DNA from: CAYSRC01 sp964446385
GTDB lineage: Bacteria; Bacillota; Clostridia; Oscillospirales; Ruminococcaceae
DNA: 24,876 bases
Direction: 5' to 3'
Assembly: GCA_964446385.1 (NCBI GenBank)
Contig: CAYUOH010000020.1
Coordinates: forward strand, 1 to 24,876
In this document: positions 7,279 to 15,422 of the stretch, one piece after another
How positions within the stretch are numbered: the first letter of the stretch is position 1
Layout of the letters: the number at the start of each line of letters is the position of its first letter
Position numbers and translations under genes: made by a program
The notes under the pieces: model-generated
What the model was told of the DNA's origin: nothing
Seen by the model: the letters and a program-made list of their open reading frames with translations, nothing else
Database searches by the model: none

Positions 7279-8190
7279 ATGCAAGCACAAGTAGAGAAAG
7301 AAATTCTGAGGTTGAAAGAAGAAAAGAACGCTGTCATTCTCGCGCATTACTACGCTCCGGACGAGATACAAAAAATAGCCGATTATGTTGGCGATTCTTT
7401 CTATCTTGCAAAAATCGCTAAAAAAAATAAGGCAGATATAATTGTTTTCTGTGGCGTGTACTTTATGAGCGAAAGCGCAAAGATACTCAATCCCTATAAA
7501 AAGATATTGATGCCCGATCTTGCGGCAGACTGTCCTATGGCTCACCAGGTTGATTTGGGAAAAATTGAAGAAATCAGAAACAAATATGTAGATCTGGCAG
7601 TCGTTTGCTATATCAATTCCACTGCTCAATTAAAGACAAAAAGCGACGTGTGCGTGACATCCTCTAACGCAATTTCTATTGTTAAGTCATTGCCAAACAA
7701 GAATATATTCTTTATCCCCGATAAAAACCTCGGCAAATTCGTAGCAGATAATGTTCCCGAAAAGAATATTATTCTGAATGACGGGTGCTGTCCCATACAT
7801 GCGGCAATACATGCTACAGAGGTAATGGAAGAAAAAGAAAGTCACCCGAATGCACTCGTTCTTGCTCATCCCGAATGCGAAGCAGAAATATTAACTATCT
7901 CAGACTACGTTGGCAGTACGGCGGGTATCATCTCTTACGCTACTGCAAGCTCCTGTGATGAGTTCATTGTCTGCACCGAGGTCGGAGTAGAATTTAAACT
8001 TCATAACGACAATCCGAACAAAATATTTTATTTTCCTAAAACCCGTCCTTGCTGTGCTGATATGAAGCTCAACACTCTTGAAAAGCTTCTTCAGGTCTTG
8101 ATCAATGAAGAAAACGAAATCCTTCTAAATGAAGAGCTGATTGAATCTGCTCTTGCTCCACTTGATAAAATGTTAACGATTGCGAAATGA
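7279..8190 (+). CDS. nadA: quinolinate synthase NadA
   Basis: 303 residues, full length for the compact clostridial form. It condenses iminoaspartate (from NadB) with dihydroxyacetone phosphate to make quinolinate, using a 4Fe-4S cluster. Seen here: the opening ILAHYYAPDEIQKIADYVGDS, three well-spaced cysteines fitting cluster ligands (Cys85 in LAADCPMA, Cys170/171 in NDGCCPIH, Cys258/259 in RPCCADMK), HPEC at 197-200 and the DYVGSTAGI box. The ATG at 7279 follows a TGAGG site with 5-base spacing. First gene of nadA-nadB-nadC-niaR. The minus-strand reading frame across its start is treated as a shadow. Confidence 0.97.
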   Translation: MQAQVEKEILRLKEEKNAVILAHYYAPDEIQKIADYVGDSFYLAKIAKKNKADIIVFCGVYFMSESAKILNPYKKILMPDLAADCPMAHQVDLGKIEEIRNKYVDLAVVCYINSTAQLKTKSDVCVTSSNAISIVKSLPNKNIFFIPDKNLGKFVADNVPEKNIILNDGCCPIHAAIHATEVMEEKESHPNALVLAHPECEAEILTISDYVGSTAGIISYATASSCDEFIVCTEVGVEFKLHNDNPNKIFYFPKTRPCCADMKLNTLEKLLQVLINEENEILLNEELIESALAPLDKMLTIAK

Positions 8191-8194
8191 TAAA

Positions 8195-9469
8195 ATGAAA
8201 ACGGATATTTTAATTGTGGGCAGCGGCGTTGCAGGGCTCTATTGTGCGCTGAATCTCCCCATAGAAAAAAACATTATTATTGCAACAAAAAACATAGCAC
8301 GCAGAAGTGACTCCTATCTCGCGCAAGGCGGCATATGCGTGTTGCGTGACGAAAATGACTATGATGCCTTCTACGAGGATACTATGAAGGCAGGTCATTA
8401 TGAGAACAATCCGGATTCTGTCCACATTATGATTCACTCCTCGCAAGAGATTATTGCCGACTTGGTATCCTATGGAATCCATTTTGAGAAAAACGGCGAG
8501 GAATTTACTTATACGAAAGAAGGAGCACACTCCAAGCTCCGTATCCTTTTTCACGAGGATGAAACGGGCAAAGAGATTACCTCCCATCTTCTAGAAACGG
8601 CAAAGAAACGGGAAAACATCACTATCATTGAGAATTACACGATGGTAGACTTAATCTGTGAGGATAACGAATGCCACGGTATCATCGGACACGATGAAAA
8701 TCGCGTTTTTTCGGCAATTCAAGCTGATTACACCGTTATCGCTACGGGGGGCATTGGAGGAATCTTTGAACACTCTACCAACTATAAGCACCTGACAGGA
8801 GACGCAATTGCTCTTGCTCTGAAATATAATATCAAACTGCAGCATATCGACTATATTCAAATTCATCCCACCACGCTATACACCGAAAAAGAAGGCAGAG
8901 AATTTCTAATTTCCGAATCGGTCAGAGGTGAGGGTGCAATTTTGCTAAACGCAAAAGGAGAACGGTTTGTCAACGAGCTGCAACCTCGCGACGTCGTTGT
9001 AAACGCTATCTTTGCTGAGATGGAAAAAGAAGGAAGCAAGCACGTTTGGCTATCGCTTGCCCCTATTCCCGTTGAAGAAATTAAAAAGCATTTCCCGAAC
9101 ATTTATCAGCGTTGTCTGGACGAGGGCTATGACGTCACGAAAGAACCAATCCCTGTAGTTCCATCGCAGCACTATTTTATGGGTGGAATAGATATAGACA
9201 GATACAGCAGGACTTCAATGTCACGTCTGTACGCGGCAGGAGAAACTGCCTGTAACGGTGTTCACGGACGAAACCGGTTGGCAAGCAATTCACTTCTCGA
9301 AAGTCTTGTGTTTGCAAAGCGTACCGCGCGCCACGTCACTGAGGGATATACCTGGATAACGAGCAATAAGGAAATTATTATTAACGAAGCTCAATACAAA
9401 AATTATAAGGAAGAATATAAAGAAGCCATTCTGGCAGCAATCGAAAAGGAGAAGACTAACCATGAATAA
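8195..9469 (+). CDS. nadB: L-aspartate oxidase NadB, short form
   Basis: 424 residues; a flavoprotein that oxidises L-aspartate to iminoaspartate for NadA. The N-terminal FAD-binding motif is ILIVGSGVAGL, followed by RRSDSYLAQGG, GAHSKLRILFHEDETGKEI, the active-site region HIDYIQIHPTTL, SESVRGEGAILLN, QHYFMGGIDID and the C-terminal FAD segment YAAGETACNGVHGRNRLASNS. It is about 110 residues shorter than the E. coli enzyme because the C-terminal helical domain is largely missing, as in other clostridial NadB. An in-frame TTG at 8180 overlaps nadA, but the ATG at 8195, four bases after the nadA stop, places the FAD motif normally; its ribosome site is weak, so translation is probably coupled to nadA. 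Anaerobes may use fumarate rather than oxygen as acceptor. Confidence 0.95.
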   Translation: MKTDILIVGSGVAGLYCALNLPIEKNIIIATKNIARRSDSYLAQGGICVLRDENDYDAFYEDTMKAGHYENNPDSVHIMIHSSQEIIADLVSYGIHFEKNGEEFTYTKEGAHSKLRILFHEDETGKEITSHLLETAKKRENITIIENYTMVDLICEDNECHGIIGHDENRVFSAIQADYTVIATGGIGGIFEHSTNYKHLTGDAIALALKYNIKLQHIDYIQIHPTTLYTEKEGREFLISESVRGEGAILLNAKGERFVNELQPRDVVVNAIFAEMEKEGSKHVWLSLAPIPVEEIKKHFPNIYQRCLDEGYDVTKEPIPVVPSQHYFMGGIDIDRYSRTSMSRLYAAGETACNGVHGRNRLASNSLLESLVFAKRTARHVTEGYTWITSNKEIIINEAQYKNYKEEYKEAILAAIEKEKTNHE

Positions 9470-10313
9470 CATAACGATGAAAATGAACGTTGACGAACTG
9501 ATTCTGCAAGCTCTCAGAGAAGATATTACTAGTGAGGATATTACCACCAATTCCATTATGCCATGCTATCAGGCAGGTGAGGTTGACATAATCTGCAAAC
9601 AGGATGGTGTTATTGCAGGTCTTGATATATTCAAGAGAGTATTTGAGCTTCTTGATGAAAACACTGAGGTGGTATTATATAATAAAGATGGAGATATCGT
9701 CAAAAAGGGTGAGAAGATCGGTCTTGTCAGCGGAGATATTCGTGTCCTTCTTTCGGGTGAGAGAACGGCGTTGAATTTTTTGCAGAGAATGAGCGGAATC
9801 GCAACCTATACAAAAGAGATTGCCGATCTTCTCAAAGGGACCAAAACCAAGCTGCTTGATACGAGAAAGACTACACCGAACATGCGTATTTTTGAAAAAT
9901 ACGCAGTCAAGGTTGGCGGCGGATACAACCATAGATACAACCTAAGTGACGGTATTCTTTTAAAGGATAACCACATTGGTGCAGCAGGCGGTGTTAAAGA
10001 AGCCGTTAAAATGGCAAAGGAATATGCACCATTTGTCCGCAAGATAGAGATTGAAGTTGAGAACCTTGATATGCTGATGGACGCACTTGAAGCCGGCGCA
10101 GATATAATTTTGCTGGACAATATGAGCGTTGAAGATATGAAGAAGGCCGTCATACTATGTGAAGGCAAGGCTGAAACGGAATGCAGCGGTAACGTTACGA
10201 GAGAGAACGTTGCAAGGCTTGTAGATATCGGAGTGGATTATATTTCAAGCGGTGCACTTACTCACTCCTCGCCCATTCTGGATCTTTCTCTGAAAAATCT
10301 GCACGCAGTATAA
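9462..10313 (+). CDS. nadC: nicotinate-nucleotide (quinolinate) phosphoribosyltransferase NadC
   Basis: 283 residues, the usual length. It joins quinolinate to phosphoribosyl pyrophosphate and removes CO2 to give nicotinate mononucleotide, the third step of de novo NAD synthesis. Signature segments in order: LREDITSEDITTNS near the start, LSGERTALNFLQRMSGIAT, LLDTRKTTPNMR, KYAVKVGGGYNHRYNLSDGI, LLKDNHI, EIEVENLDM, ILLDNMS and ECSGNV followed by VDYISSGALTHS. These hold the Arg, Lys and acidic residues that bind substrate in the family. The ATG at 9462 lies 10 bases after AAGGAG and overlaps the nadB stop by 8 bases, indicating coupled translation. Confidence 0.97.
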   Translation: MNNITMKMNVDELILQALREDITSEDITTNSIMPCYQAGEVDIICKQDGVIAGLDIFKRVFELLDENTEVVLYNKDGDIVKKGEKIGLVSGDIRVLLSGERTALNFLQRMSGIATYTKEIADLLKGTKTKLLDTRKTTPNMRIFEKYAVKVGGGYNHRYNLSDGILLKDNHIGAAGGVKEAVKMAKEYAPFVRKIEIEVENLDMLMDALEAGADIILLDNMSVEDMKKAVILCEGKAETECSGNVTRENVARLVDIGVDYISSGALTHSSPILDLSLKNLHAV

Positions 10314-10323
10314 GGGGATTTCT

Positions 10324-10836
10324 ATGAAGGTAGCTGAAAGAAGAAAAGCAATCGTAAATCTACTTTTGTCCTCCTCAGACCCGATTTCGGGCGGTGAACT
10401 TGCGAAGAAATTTAGTATATCCCGTCAGATCATTGTGCAGGATATTGCTGTGCTGAAAGGAACGGGATTCGATATACTTTCTACGAGTCAAGGTTACGTT
10501 ATGCAGAAATCCCCTCTCTCCGAGAGAGTATTCAAGGTTCGCCATACGTCGGCAGAAACCGAGGAAGAATTATCTTGTATTGTGGCTCTCGGCGGTACAG
10601 TGGTTGATGTATTCGTATGGCACAAGGTATATGGCAAAATAGAAGCAACGCTCAATATCTTTTCTCGACTCCAAATCAAACAGTTTATGGAGGGAGTCAA
10701 AACAGGACAATCCACCGAGCTTATGCATATAACGGGAGGATATCACTATCATACCGTTCGCGCTGATAACGAGTACATACTCGATCAAATTGAAATTGCG
10801 CTCAATGAAAGAAACTATATTGTCCCCGAAATATAA
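10324..10836 (+). CDS. niaR: NiaR-type NAD biosynthesis repressor (HTH + 3H domain)
   Basis: 170 residues. Residues 5-60 form a winged helix-turn-helix (ISGGELAKKFSISRQIIVQDI). The rest is a 3H domain named for three conserved histidines. His74, Glu82, His141 and His143 have the same spacing as the metal ligands I recall for the Thermotoga maritima homologue TM1602. NiaR (YrxA) represses de novo NAD and niacin-uptake genes when nicotinate is plentiful. The ATG at 10324 follows AGGGGA, and the gene starts 10 bases after nadC, so it is probably the last gene of the operon it represses. No intrinsic terminator lies directly behind it; the hairpin at 11077-11118 could serve. Confidence 0.93.
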   Translation: MKVAERRKAIVNLLLSSSDPISGGELAKKFSISRQIIVQDIAVLKGTGFDILSTSQGYVMQKSPLSERVFKVRHTSAETEEELSCIVALGGTVVDVFVWHKVYGKIEATLNIFSRLQIKQFMEGVKTGQSTELMHITGGYHYHTVRADNEYILDQIEIALNERNYIVPEI

Positions 10837-10913
10837 CGGTAATAAACAGTATGCAAATCCGCACACCCCACTATGGCTATGCATGAGGTGATATATTTTA
10901 AATTACAAAATAA

Positions 10914-10967
10914 CCTTTGGGCGGACAATCCTTGACGGATTCTTCAAGAAGAATCTGCCCGCAAAGG
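10914..10967. repeat. long imperfect inverted repeat after niaR
   Basis: Outer arms CCTTTGGGC (10914-10922) and GCCC plus AAAGG (10957-10967) enclose an inner 8-bp perfect hairpin GATTCTTC/GAAGAATC around AA (10938-10955). There is no T-run, so it is not a normal terminator. The plus strand around it has an open frame of about 30 codons ending at 10980 behind GAGGTGAT but no standard start codon. The remainder of the 10837-11076 gap shows only a small GAAAATT/AATTTTC palindrome (11009-11024). Confidence 0.4.
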
Positions 10968-11074
10968 AACGGCCGATAAGATGACAGAACTCATTATGTA
11001 TCAAGCTTGAAAATTCCAATTTTCTGTGAGACTTGAAATAAACCTGTGATAGAACAGAAGATTGATAATAAATT

Positions 11075-11118
11075 AAAAAACACCATATCTCGGCAAATGC
11101 CCGATAATACGGTGTTTT
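11075..11118 (-). terminator. terminator of the tRNA-Arg gene, probably two-way
   Basis: A long stem with small mismatches (AAAACACC...TCGG with CCGA...GGTGTTTT, 11077-11118) lies 4 bases past the tRNA 3' end. It is followed on the minus strand by six T and on the plus strand starts with A-run and ends in TTTT, so it can also stop read-through from the nad operon. Confidence 0.75.
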
Positions 11119-11122
11119 CTCG

Positions 11123-11199
11123 TGGTGCGCTGGAAGGGACTCGAACCCCCGACCTACTGGTTCGTAGCCAGTCACTCTATCCAGCTGAGCTACCAGCGC
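11123..11199 (-). tRNA. tRNA-Arg (anticodon ACG)
   Basis: On the minus strand a 77-base cloverleaf can be folded by eye. The acceptor arms GCGCTGG and CCAGCGC pair perfectly, with A as discriminator and an encoded CCA end. The D arm is GCTCAGCTGGATAGAGT, the anticodon stem ACTGG/CCAGT with loop CTACGAA gives anticodon ACG, and the T arm contains GGTTCGAGTCC. ACG is normally edited to ICG by TadA and reads CGU, CGC and CGA. Confidence 0.96.
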
Positions 11200-11208
11200 G
11201 TAACAGAA

Positions 11209-11237
11209 ATATTATCACAAACGTTATATGTTGTCAA
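11209..11237 (-). promoter_or_regulatory. promoter of tRNA-Arg
   Basis: On the minus strand a perfect TTGACA (11232-11237), a 17-base spacer and TAATAT (11209-11214) end 9 bases before the first tRNA base, the right distance for transcription to start at or next to the tRNA 5' end. Confidence 0.7.
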
Positions 11238-11323
11238 TAAAACGCAGACCTTTTCTTTGTGATTTTTATCCGGGTTTCATCATAAGCCTGCGCAAATTAA
11301 CCTTCCTCTTTTCAGGGGCTTTC

Positions 11324-11353
11324 TTTACAAAATGACAATATAAATACTATAAT
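11324..11353 (+). promoter_or_regulatory. promoter of the zinc-ribbon/lepA pair
   Basis: TTTACA at 11324-11329, an 18-base spacer and TATAAT at 11348-11353, about 40 bases before the GTG start of the next gene. Confidence 0.6.
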
Positions 11354-11394
11354 TACTATACTTTGAAAAATAATCTAAAAAGGAGGAAATAATT

Positions 11395-11955
11395 GTGATT
11401 ATCTGCAATAAATGCAAAACCGAAAACACTGACGGCAGCAAATTCTGCGAAAACTGCGGTGCACCGTTAACTGCCGAAGCTTCCGTTTCCGATGTTGTCG
11501 CCTCCTCTTCGCATCCAATGCCTCCGATCGCAGCCCCGACCTCTGCTGCGCCTCAGCCACAACAGCCTGAATACAACACAAAACCTGTTGCTCCTCCGGT
11601 CGTTCCCGTAAACGCCAAGATCAAAAAAGAGAATCCGAAAATAAACGCCACTCTGTCAATCTGGGGATATATCTGGACATTCCTAGTTATGGCAATTCCC
11701 GTTGTCAACCTGGTATTTATCCTGATATGGGCATTCAATTCCAACACAAACAAAAACCGCAAACATCTCGCCTGGGCTGTTATTATCATTTTCTTTATAT
11801 GCCTCGCGCTTGAACTTTGCATCTACTTCCTTGTACCCGGCGTAAAAGAATCTTGCGCCGAGCTGTACAAGACGTCAAATGAATGGCTGAACCTGATCCA
11901 AAATATTAAAAATAATCCCGAAATTATTCTATACTATGCCGCCGGAAGTAATTAA
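11395..11955 (+). CDS. zinc-ribbon membrane protein
   Basis: 186 residues. An N-terminal zinc ribbon (CNKC at 4-7, CENC at 18-21) is followed by a Pro/Ala/Gln-rich linker (about 40-75) and two hydrophobic spans (about 88-112 and 124-148), then a short polar C-terminal region. The GTG at 11395 lies 8 bases after a perfect AGGAGG, which decides the start. The layout, a single zinc ribbon tethered to a small membrane domain by a low-complexity linker, is common in clostridial proteins of unknown role. Its stop shares one base with the lepA start (TAATG), so the two are coupled. No function can be assigned. Confidence 0.8.
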   Translation: MIICNKCKTENTDGSKFCENCGAPLTAEASVSDVVASSSHPMPPIAAPTSAAPQPQQPEYNTKPVAPPVVPVNAKIKKENPKINATLSIWGYIWTFLVMAIPVVNLVFILIWAFNSNTNKNRKHLAWAVIIIFFICLALELCIYFLVPGVKESCAELYKTSNEWLNLIQNIKNNPEIILYYAAGSN

Positions 11956-13754
11956 TGAAGAAAAACATTCGCAACTTTTGTATCATCGCACATATTGACC
12001 ACGGTAAATCCACTCTGGCCGACCGAATACTGGAACTTACAAGCGCTGTCGACAAACGCGTTATGCAAAACCAGTTCCTTGACAACATGGAATTAGAACA
12101 GGAGCGCGGTATCACCATCAAAGCACGCGCTGTTTCCTTGAATTACCATGCCGATGACGGTGAGGACTACGAGCTTAATCTTATTGACACACCGGGCCAT
12201 GTGGATTTCGGGTACGAGGTTTCACGGTCTCTTGCAGCTTGCGAAGGCGCCGTTCTTATCGTTGATGCCACACAGGGCGTCGAGGCCCAGACCCTAGCCA
12301 ACGCGTATCTTGCGGCTGACAACAATCTCGAACTGATACCTGTAATAAACAAAATGGATCTTCCATCCGCTGACCCCGACCGTGCCATTTCCGAAATCGA
12401 AGAAGATATCGGTATCCCCGCGCAGGACGCCCCGCGTATTTCCGCCAAAACAGGCGAAAACGTCCGTGACGTTCTCGAAAACATCATAAAGAATGTTCCC
12501 GAACCTCAGGGTGACGACTCCGCCCCGTTGAAAGCGCTGATTTTCGACAGTGTTTACGACAGCTACAAGGGCGTAATCGCCTATGTCCGCATAATGGACG
12601 GAACCGTTAAGGCCGATGACAGAATACTTATGATGCAAACCGGTGCGGTATTCGATGTTGTCGAGGTAGGGCACATGCGACCCTCTCATATGGAACCCTG
12701 CGGTACCCTTCGCGCCGGCGAAGTCGGATATGTGACCGCAAGTATAAAAAACGTCAAGGAAACCCAGGTCGGCGACACCATCACACATGCCGTTAATCCT
12801 GCGCCGGTACCCCTGCCCGGTTACCGCAAGGCAATCCCCATGGTTTTCTGCGGTATTTATCCTGCGGACGGTGCAAAATACGTTCTGCTGCGTGATTCCC
12901 TTGAAAAGCTTGCGCTGAACGACGCCTCACTTTCCTATGACCCGGAGACATCCGTAGCGCTGGGTTTCGGTTTCAGATGTGGATTTTTGGGCCTGCTTCA
13001 TCTGGAAATTATCATCGAGCGTCTCGAACGTGAATTCGACCTCGACCTCATCACCACTGCCCCTTCCGTCGTATACCGCATTACAAAAACCGACGGCACC
13101 GTAATCGACATCGACAACCCTACAAACTATCCCGACCCTGCCACCATATCCTCTGCCGCAGAACCTATCGTCAACGCTCATATATATACTCCGAGCGAAT
13201 TTGTAGGCGCAATAATGGATCTCTGCCAGGAGCGCAGAGGAATATTTATTGATATGAAATACCTTAGTCCAACACGCGTAGACATGCACTACGAGCTTCC
13301 TCTTGGCGAAACGGTTTATGATTTCTTTGACGCAATCAAGAGCCGTACCAAGGGATACGCCAGCTACGACTACGAAATGAAGGGATTTAAAGAAAGCAAG
13401 CTAGTACGTCTCGATATACTGATCAACGGCGAGGCGGTAGACGCCCTTTCGTTCATAGTCCACGCCGAGAAAGCCTACAACCGCGGCCGTTCAATCGCAG
13501 AAAAGCTTAAAGAACATATCCCTCGTCAGCTTTTCGAAGTTCCCATACAGGCAGCAATCGGAGGCAAGATAATCGCGCGCGAAACCGTAAAAGCTCTTCG
13601 CAAGGACGTTCTTGCGAAATGCTACGGTGGCGATATCACACGAAAGAAAAAGCTGCTTGAAAAGCAGAAAGAGGGCAAAAAACGCATGCGTCAGTTCGGC
13701 AGCGTTGAAATCCCGAGTGAGGCTTTCACTGCGGTTCTCAAATTCGACGAATAA
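11955..13754 (+). CDS. lepA: elongation factor 4 (LepA), ribosome-associated GTPase
   Basis: 599 residues, the standard length. The GTPase motifs are in order: AHIDHGKST (12-20), RGIT (about 51), DTPGH (about 77), NKMD (about 131) and SAKTG (about 161). Domain II, the EF-G-like domains and the LepA-specific C-terminus with KKKLLEKQKEGKKRM and GSVEIPSEAFTAVL follow. LepA binds the ribosome and is thought to help initiation or rescue of mistranslocated complexes. The ATG overlaps the stop of the preceding gene by one base, with only a weak GGA nearby, so it is probably translated by coupling. Codon use favours C-ending codons, unlike the nad operon. Confidence 0.98.
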   Translation: MKKNIRNFCIIAHIDHGKSTLADRILELTSAVDKRVMQNQFLDNMELEQERGITIKARAVSLNYHADDGEDYELNLIDTPGHVDFGYEVSRSLAACEGAVLIVDATQGVEAQTLANAYLAADNNLELIPVINKMDLPSADPDRAISEIEEDIGIPAQDAPRISAKTGENVRDVLENIIKNVPEPQGDDSAPLKALIFDSVYDSYKGVIAYVRIMDGTVKADDRILMMQTGAVFDVVEVGHMRPSHMEPCGTLRAGEVGYVTASIKNVKETQVGDTITHAVNPAPVPLPGYRKAIPMVFCGIYPADGAKYVLLRDSLEKLALNDASLSYDPETSVALGFGFRCGFLGLLHLEIIIERLEREFDLDLITTAPSVVYRITKTDGTVIDIDNPTNYPDPATISSAAEPIVNAHIYTPSEFVGAIMDLCQERRGIFIDMKYLSPTRVDMHYELPLGETVYDFFDAIKSRTKGYASYDYEMKGFKESKLVRLDILINGEAVDALSFIVHAEKAYNRGRSIAEKLKEHIPRQLFEVPIQAAIGGKIIARETVKALRKDVLAKCYGGDITRKKKLLEKQKEGKKRMRQFGSVEIPSEAFTAVLKFDE

Positions 13755-13761
13755 CTACATT

Positions 13762-13796
13762 AAAGCGGACCTTTCAAAGATAGGTCCGCTTTTTTA
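13762..13796 (+). terminator. intrinsic terminator of lepA
   Basis: An 11-bp stem AAAGCGGACCT/AGGTCCGCTTT (13762-13792) with a 9-base loop ends in a run of T, 7 bases past the lepA stop. It separates lepA from the convergent acetyltransferase gene, whose stop lies directly behind it. Confidence 0.9.
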
Positions 13797-14318
13797 TTAT
13801 TTCAACTGCTCCCATTCGAATCTTGTAATCGAAAATACCTTTGTTATGCCGTTTACTTCGTCCTTGTACTCATCAACCTGACGGCATCCGTATGACACTG
13901 CCGTTTTTGCGGATGGTTCGTTAGTATTTTTCATATAGGAATAGATTGCATAAAAGGGAAGATTTTCGAATATCCAGTCTCTTACCGCCGAGGCGGCCTC
14001 CCGGGCGTATCCCTTCTTTTGCATGTCGCCGCGGATGTGATAGCCGATTTCCGGTTTTGTGCTGTCGCCGATTTTCTGCATCGTAAGGCCACAGTCGCTT
14101 ATCATTTCACCGGTTTCTTTCAGGCACACCGCCCAAAGACCGAATCCGAAGATTCTGTATCTTTCAATATTATTGTCTATCCAGCCGCGTACCCTTTTTT
14201 CATCGAAATTGTACGCATAATGCTGCATGATATCTGAATCCCCGAGAACCTTGAATAAGGCATCATAGTCATCGGGATTCATCTCTCTCAAAACCAGTCT
14301 TTCGGTCTCAATTGTCAT
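13797..14318 (-). CDS. GNAT acetyltransferase, RimJ/RimL type
   Basis: 173 residues. RimJ-like opening TERLVLREMNPDDYDALF, FGLWAVCLKETGEMISDCGL in the core, IGYHIRGDMQKKGYAREAA as the acetyl-CoA loop (the Q/R-x-x-G-x-A/G motif appears as KKGYAREA), and a C-terminal NEPSAKTAVSYGC segment. Enzymes of this group acetylate N-terminal or small-molecule amines; the substrate cannot be read from sequence. A GTG at 14327 is in frame, but it overlaps the AAGGTGG ribosome site that serves the ATG at 14318, so the ATG is chosen. Last gene of a leftward cluster of four GNAT genes, two of them damaged. Confidence 0.88.
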   Translation of the reverse strand: MTIETERLVLREMNPDDYDALFKVLGDSDIMQHYAYNFDEKRVRGWIDNNIERYRIFGFGLWAVCLKETGEMISDCGLTMQKIGDSTKPEIGYHIRGDMQKKGYAREAASAVRDWIFENLPFYAIYSYMKNTNEPSAKTAVSYGCRQVDEYKDEVNGITKVFSITRFEWEQLK

Positions 14319-14335
14319 TGTTGCCACCTTATTCC

Positions 14336-14371
14336 AAAAAAAGGATGCTTTACCTAGATCGGGTCAGCATC
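14336..14371 (-). terminator. intrinsic terminator behind the broken GNAT gene
   Basis: On the minus strand GATGCT...ACC pairs with GGT...AGCATC (14344-14371) and is followed by seven T. It lies right after the stop of the broken GNAT gene and before the ribosome site of the next GNAT gene. Confidence 0.75.
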
Positions 14372-14372
14372 A

Positions 14373-14813
14373 CTATTTCGGTATCCTCATGAAATAGTGT
14401 TCCTCATCTTCCCCGAAAATATAAGCTCCGTTATTTAACATGACCTTCTGAGATGCGATATTGTGCTTTTTGACCCGAAGAAATATTTCTTCTTCGGGAA
14501 TAATCTCCTTGGCGATTTGCAGCTTGAGCCTCAGACCCTTTGTCCCGTAGCCTTTCCCGCGAAGGTCATTTCTGTTACTGTAAGCGATGTGCCCCGCACC
14601 GTTGCGTAGTAATTCCGTCAGACGATGTCGGATCCTCAATTCGTCGGCCAGAAGATTCCCGTCCCAGAGATAATAATATGTCTCGGGAACAAACCAGTTT
14701 GGCATGTTTACGGGATGCTCATAAGAGATAAGAGAAGGAAGAACCCTCTCCAGATAATCATCATAAGCAACCCCGTTTTAGGGATTGGTCAATCCGTTTT
14801 CGCCAGTACGATA
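14373..14813 (-). pseudogene. broken GNAT acetyltransferase (nonsense codon, 5' end missing)
   Basis: An intact 110-codon frame starts at an internal ATG (14705), but family-like sequence continues upstream in the same frame. Reading back gives NGVAYDDYLERVLPSL just before that ATG, then an in-frame TAA at 14778-14780, then GENGLTNP, which fits the usual opening of this predicted-acetyltransferase group (COG3981-like). The stop falls where Tyr or a similar residue would be expected. Another stop at 14814 and the neighbouring gene end leave no room for the first 15-25 residues. The surviving part holds the acetyl-CoA loop RGKGYGTKGLRL and HNIASQKVMLNNGA. A shortened but functional protein from the internal ATG is unlikely because the first fold elements are lost and no ribosome site precedes it. 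Confidence 0.7.
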
Positions 14814-14820
14814 TTATGTT

Positions 14821-15255
14821 TTATTCCACAGTAAACTCCGTCCATTCGATTTTGCTGTACTGCATAACGTCATCTGAAAGCTTCATTCCAAGTTTTTCGT
14901 AGAACGGAACCGCGTTTTCATTTGCTATAAGATAAACCGCAATATCCTTTTCGCCGCCAGCTAATTCATGCGCCTTTTTCATCAGATTCCTTCCGATACC
15001 CTGACGTTCATATTTTCTGTCTACTCCGAGATCCGTAACATAAAGCCAGTAGCAGTAGTCGGTAAGACCGAACAAAACTCCGACAATCAAATTATCTTTA
15101 TTTCTGGCTACAAGACTTATAGAAACATTTTTAACAAGTTTATCAATACGTTTACGGAATCTTTCTTTCGGATATTGTGACCCGAGATCGGTTCTTTTCA
15201 GAAATTCTATATATTCACCGGCGTTCAGTCTTTCTTCTTTATATGATATTTTCAT
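14821..15255 (-). CDS. GNAT family acetyltransferase
   Basis: 144 residues, a compact single-domain GNAT. The core reads SLVARNKDNLIVGVLFGLTDY, then YVTDLGVDRKYERQGIGRNLM, where the acetyl-CoA-binding R-x-x-G-I-G-x-x-L motif is complete, and ends with NENAVPFYEKLGMKL, the typical last helix and strand. A longer frame begins at 15306, but the ATG at 15255 follows GGGAG at good spacing and fits the domain, so it is chosen. Substrate unknown. It sits between two damaged GNAT genes and looks intact. Confidence 0.88.
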   Translation of the reverse strand: MKISYKEERLNAGEYIEFLKRTDLGSQYPKERFRKRIDKLVKNVSISLVARNKDNLIVGVLFGLTDYCYWLYVTDLGVDRKYERQGIGRNLMKKAHELAGGEKDIAVYLIANENAVPFYEKLGMKLSDDVMQYSKIEWTEFTVE

Positions 15256-15422
15256 ACTGTGTTCTCCCGAAATTAAAATCCGATGATGCATTATGCAAGA
15301 CGTCAATTAAAGGTATTGTAATTACTATTCTCACGGATGCATTCAAAATGCACGGAATATATCTCTGAGGATGATAACACATATTATATTTTGAAACAGA
15401 GAAGCTATTTGAAATCAATAAC

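Noticed and set aside
7132..7629. 165-codon minus-strand frame over the nadA start and upstream region
   Set aside because: Most of it is antisense to nadA, which is certain. The part beyond nadA (ending in a Lys/Asn-rich tail) resembles no family I know, and the region holds the nadA promoter.
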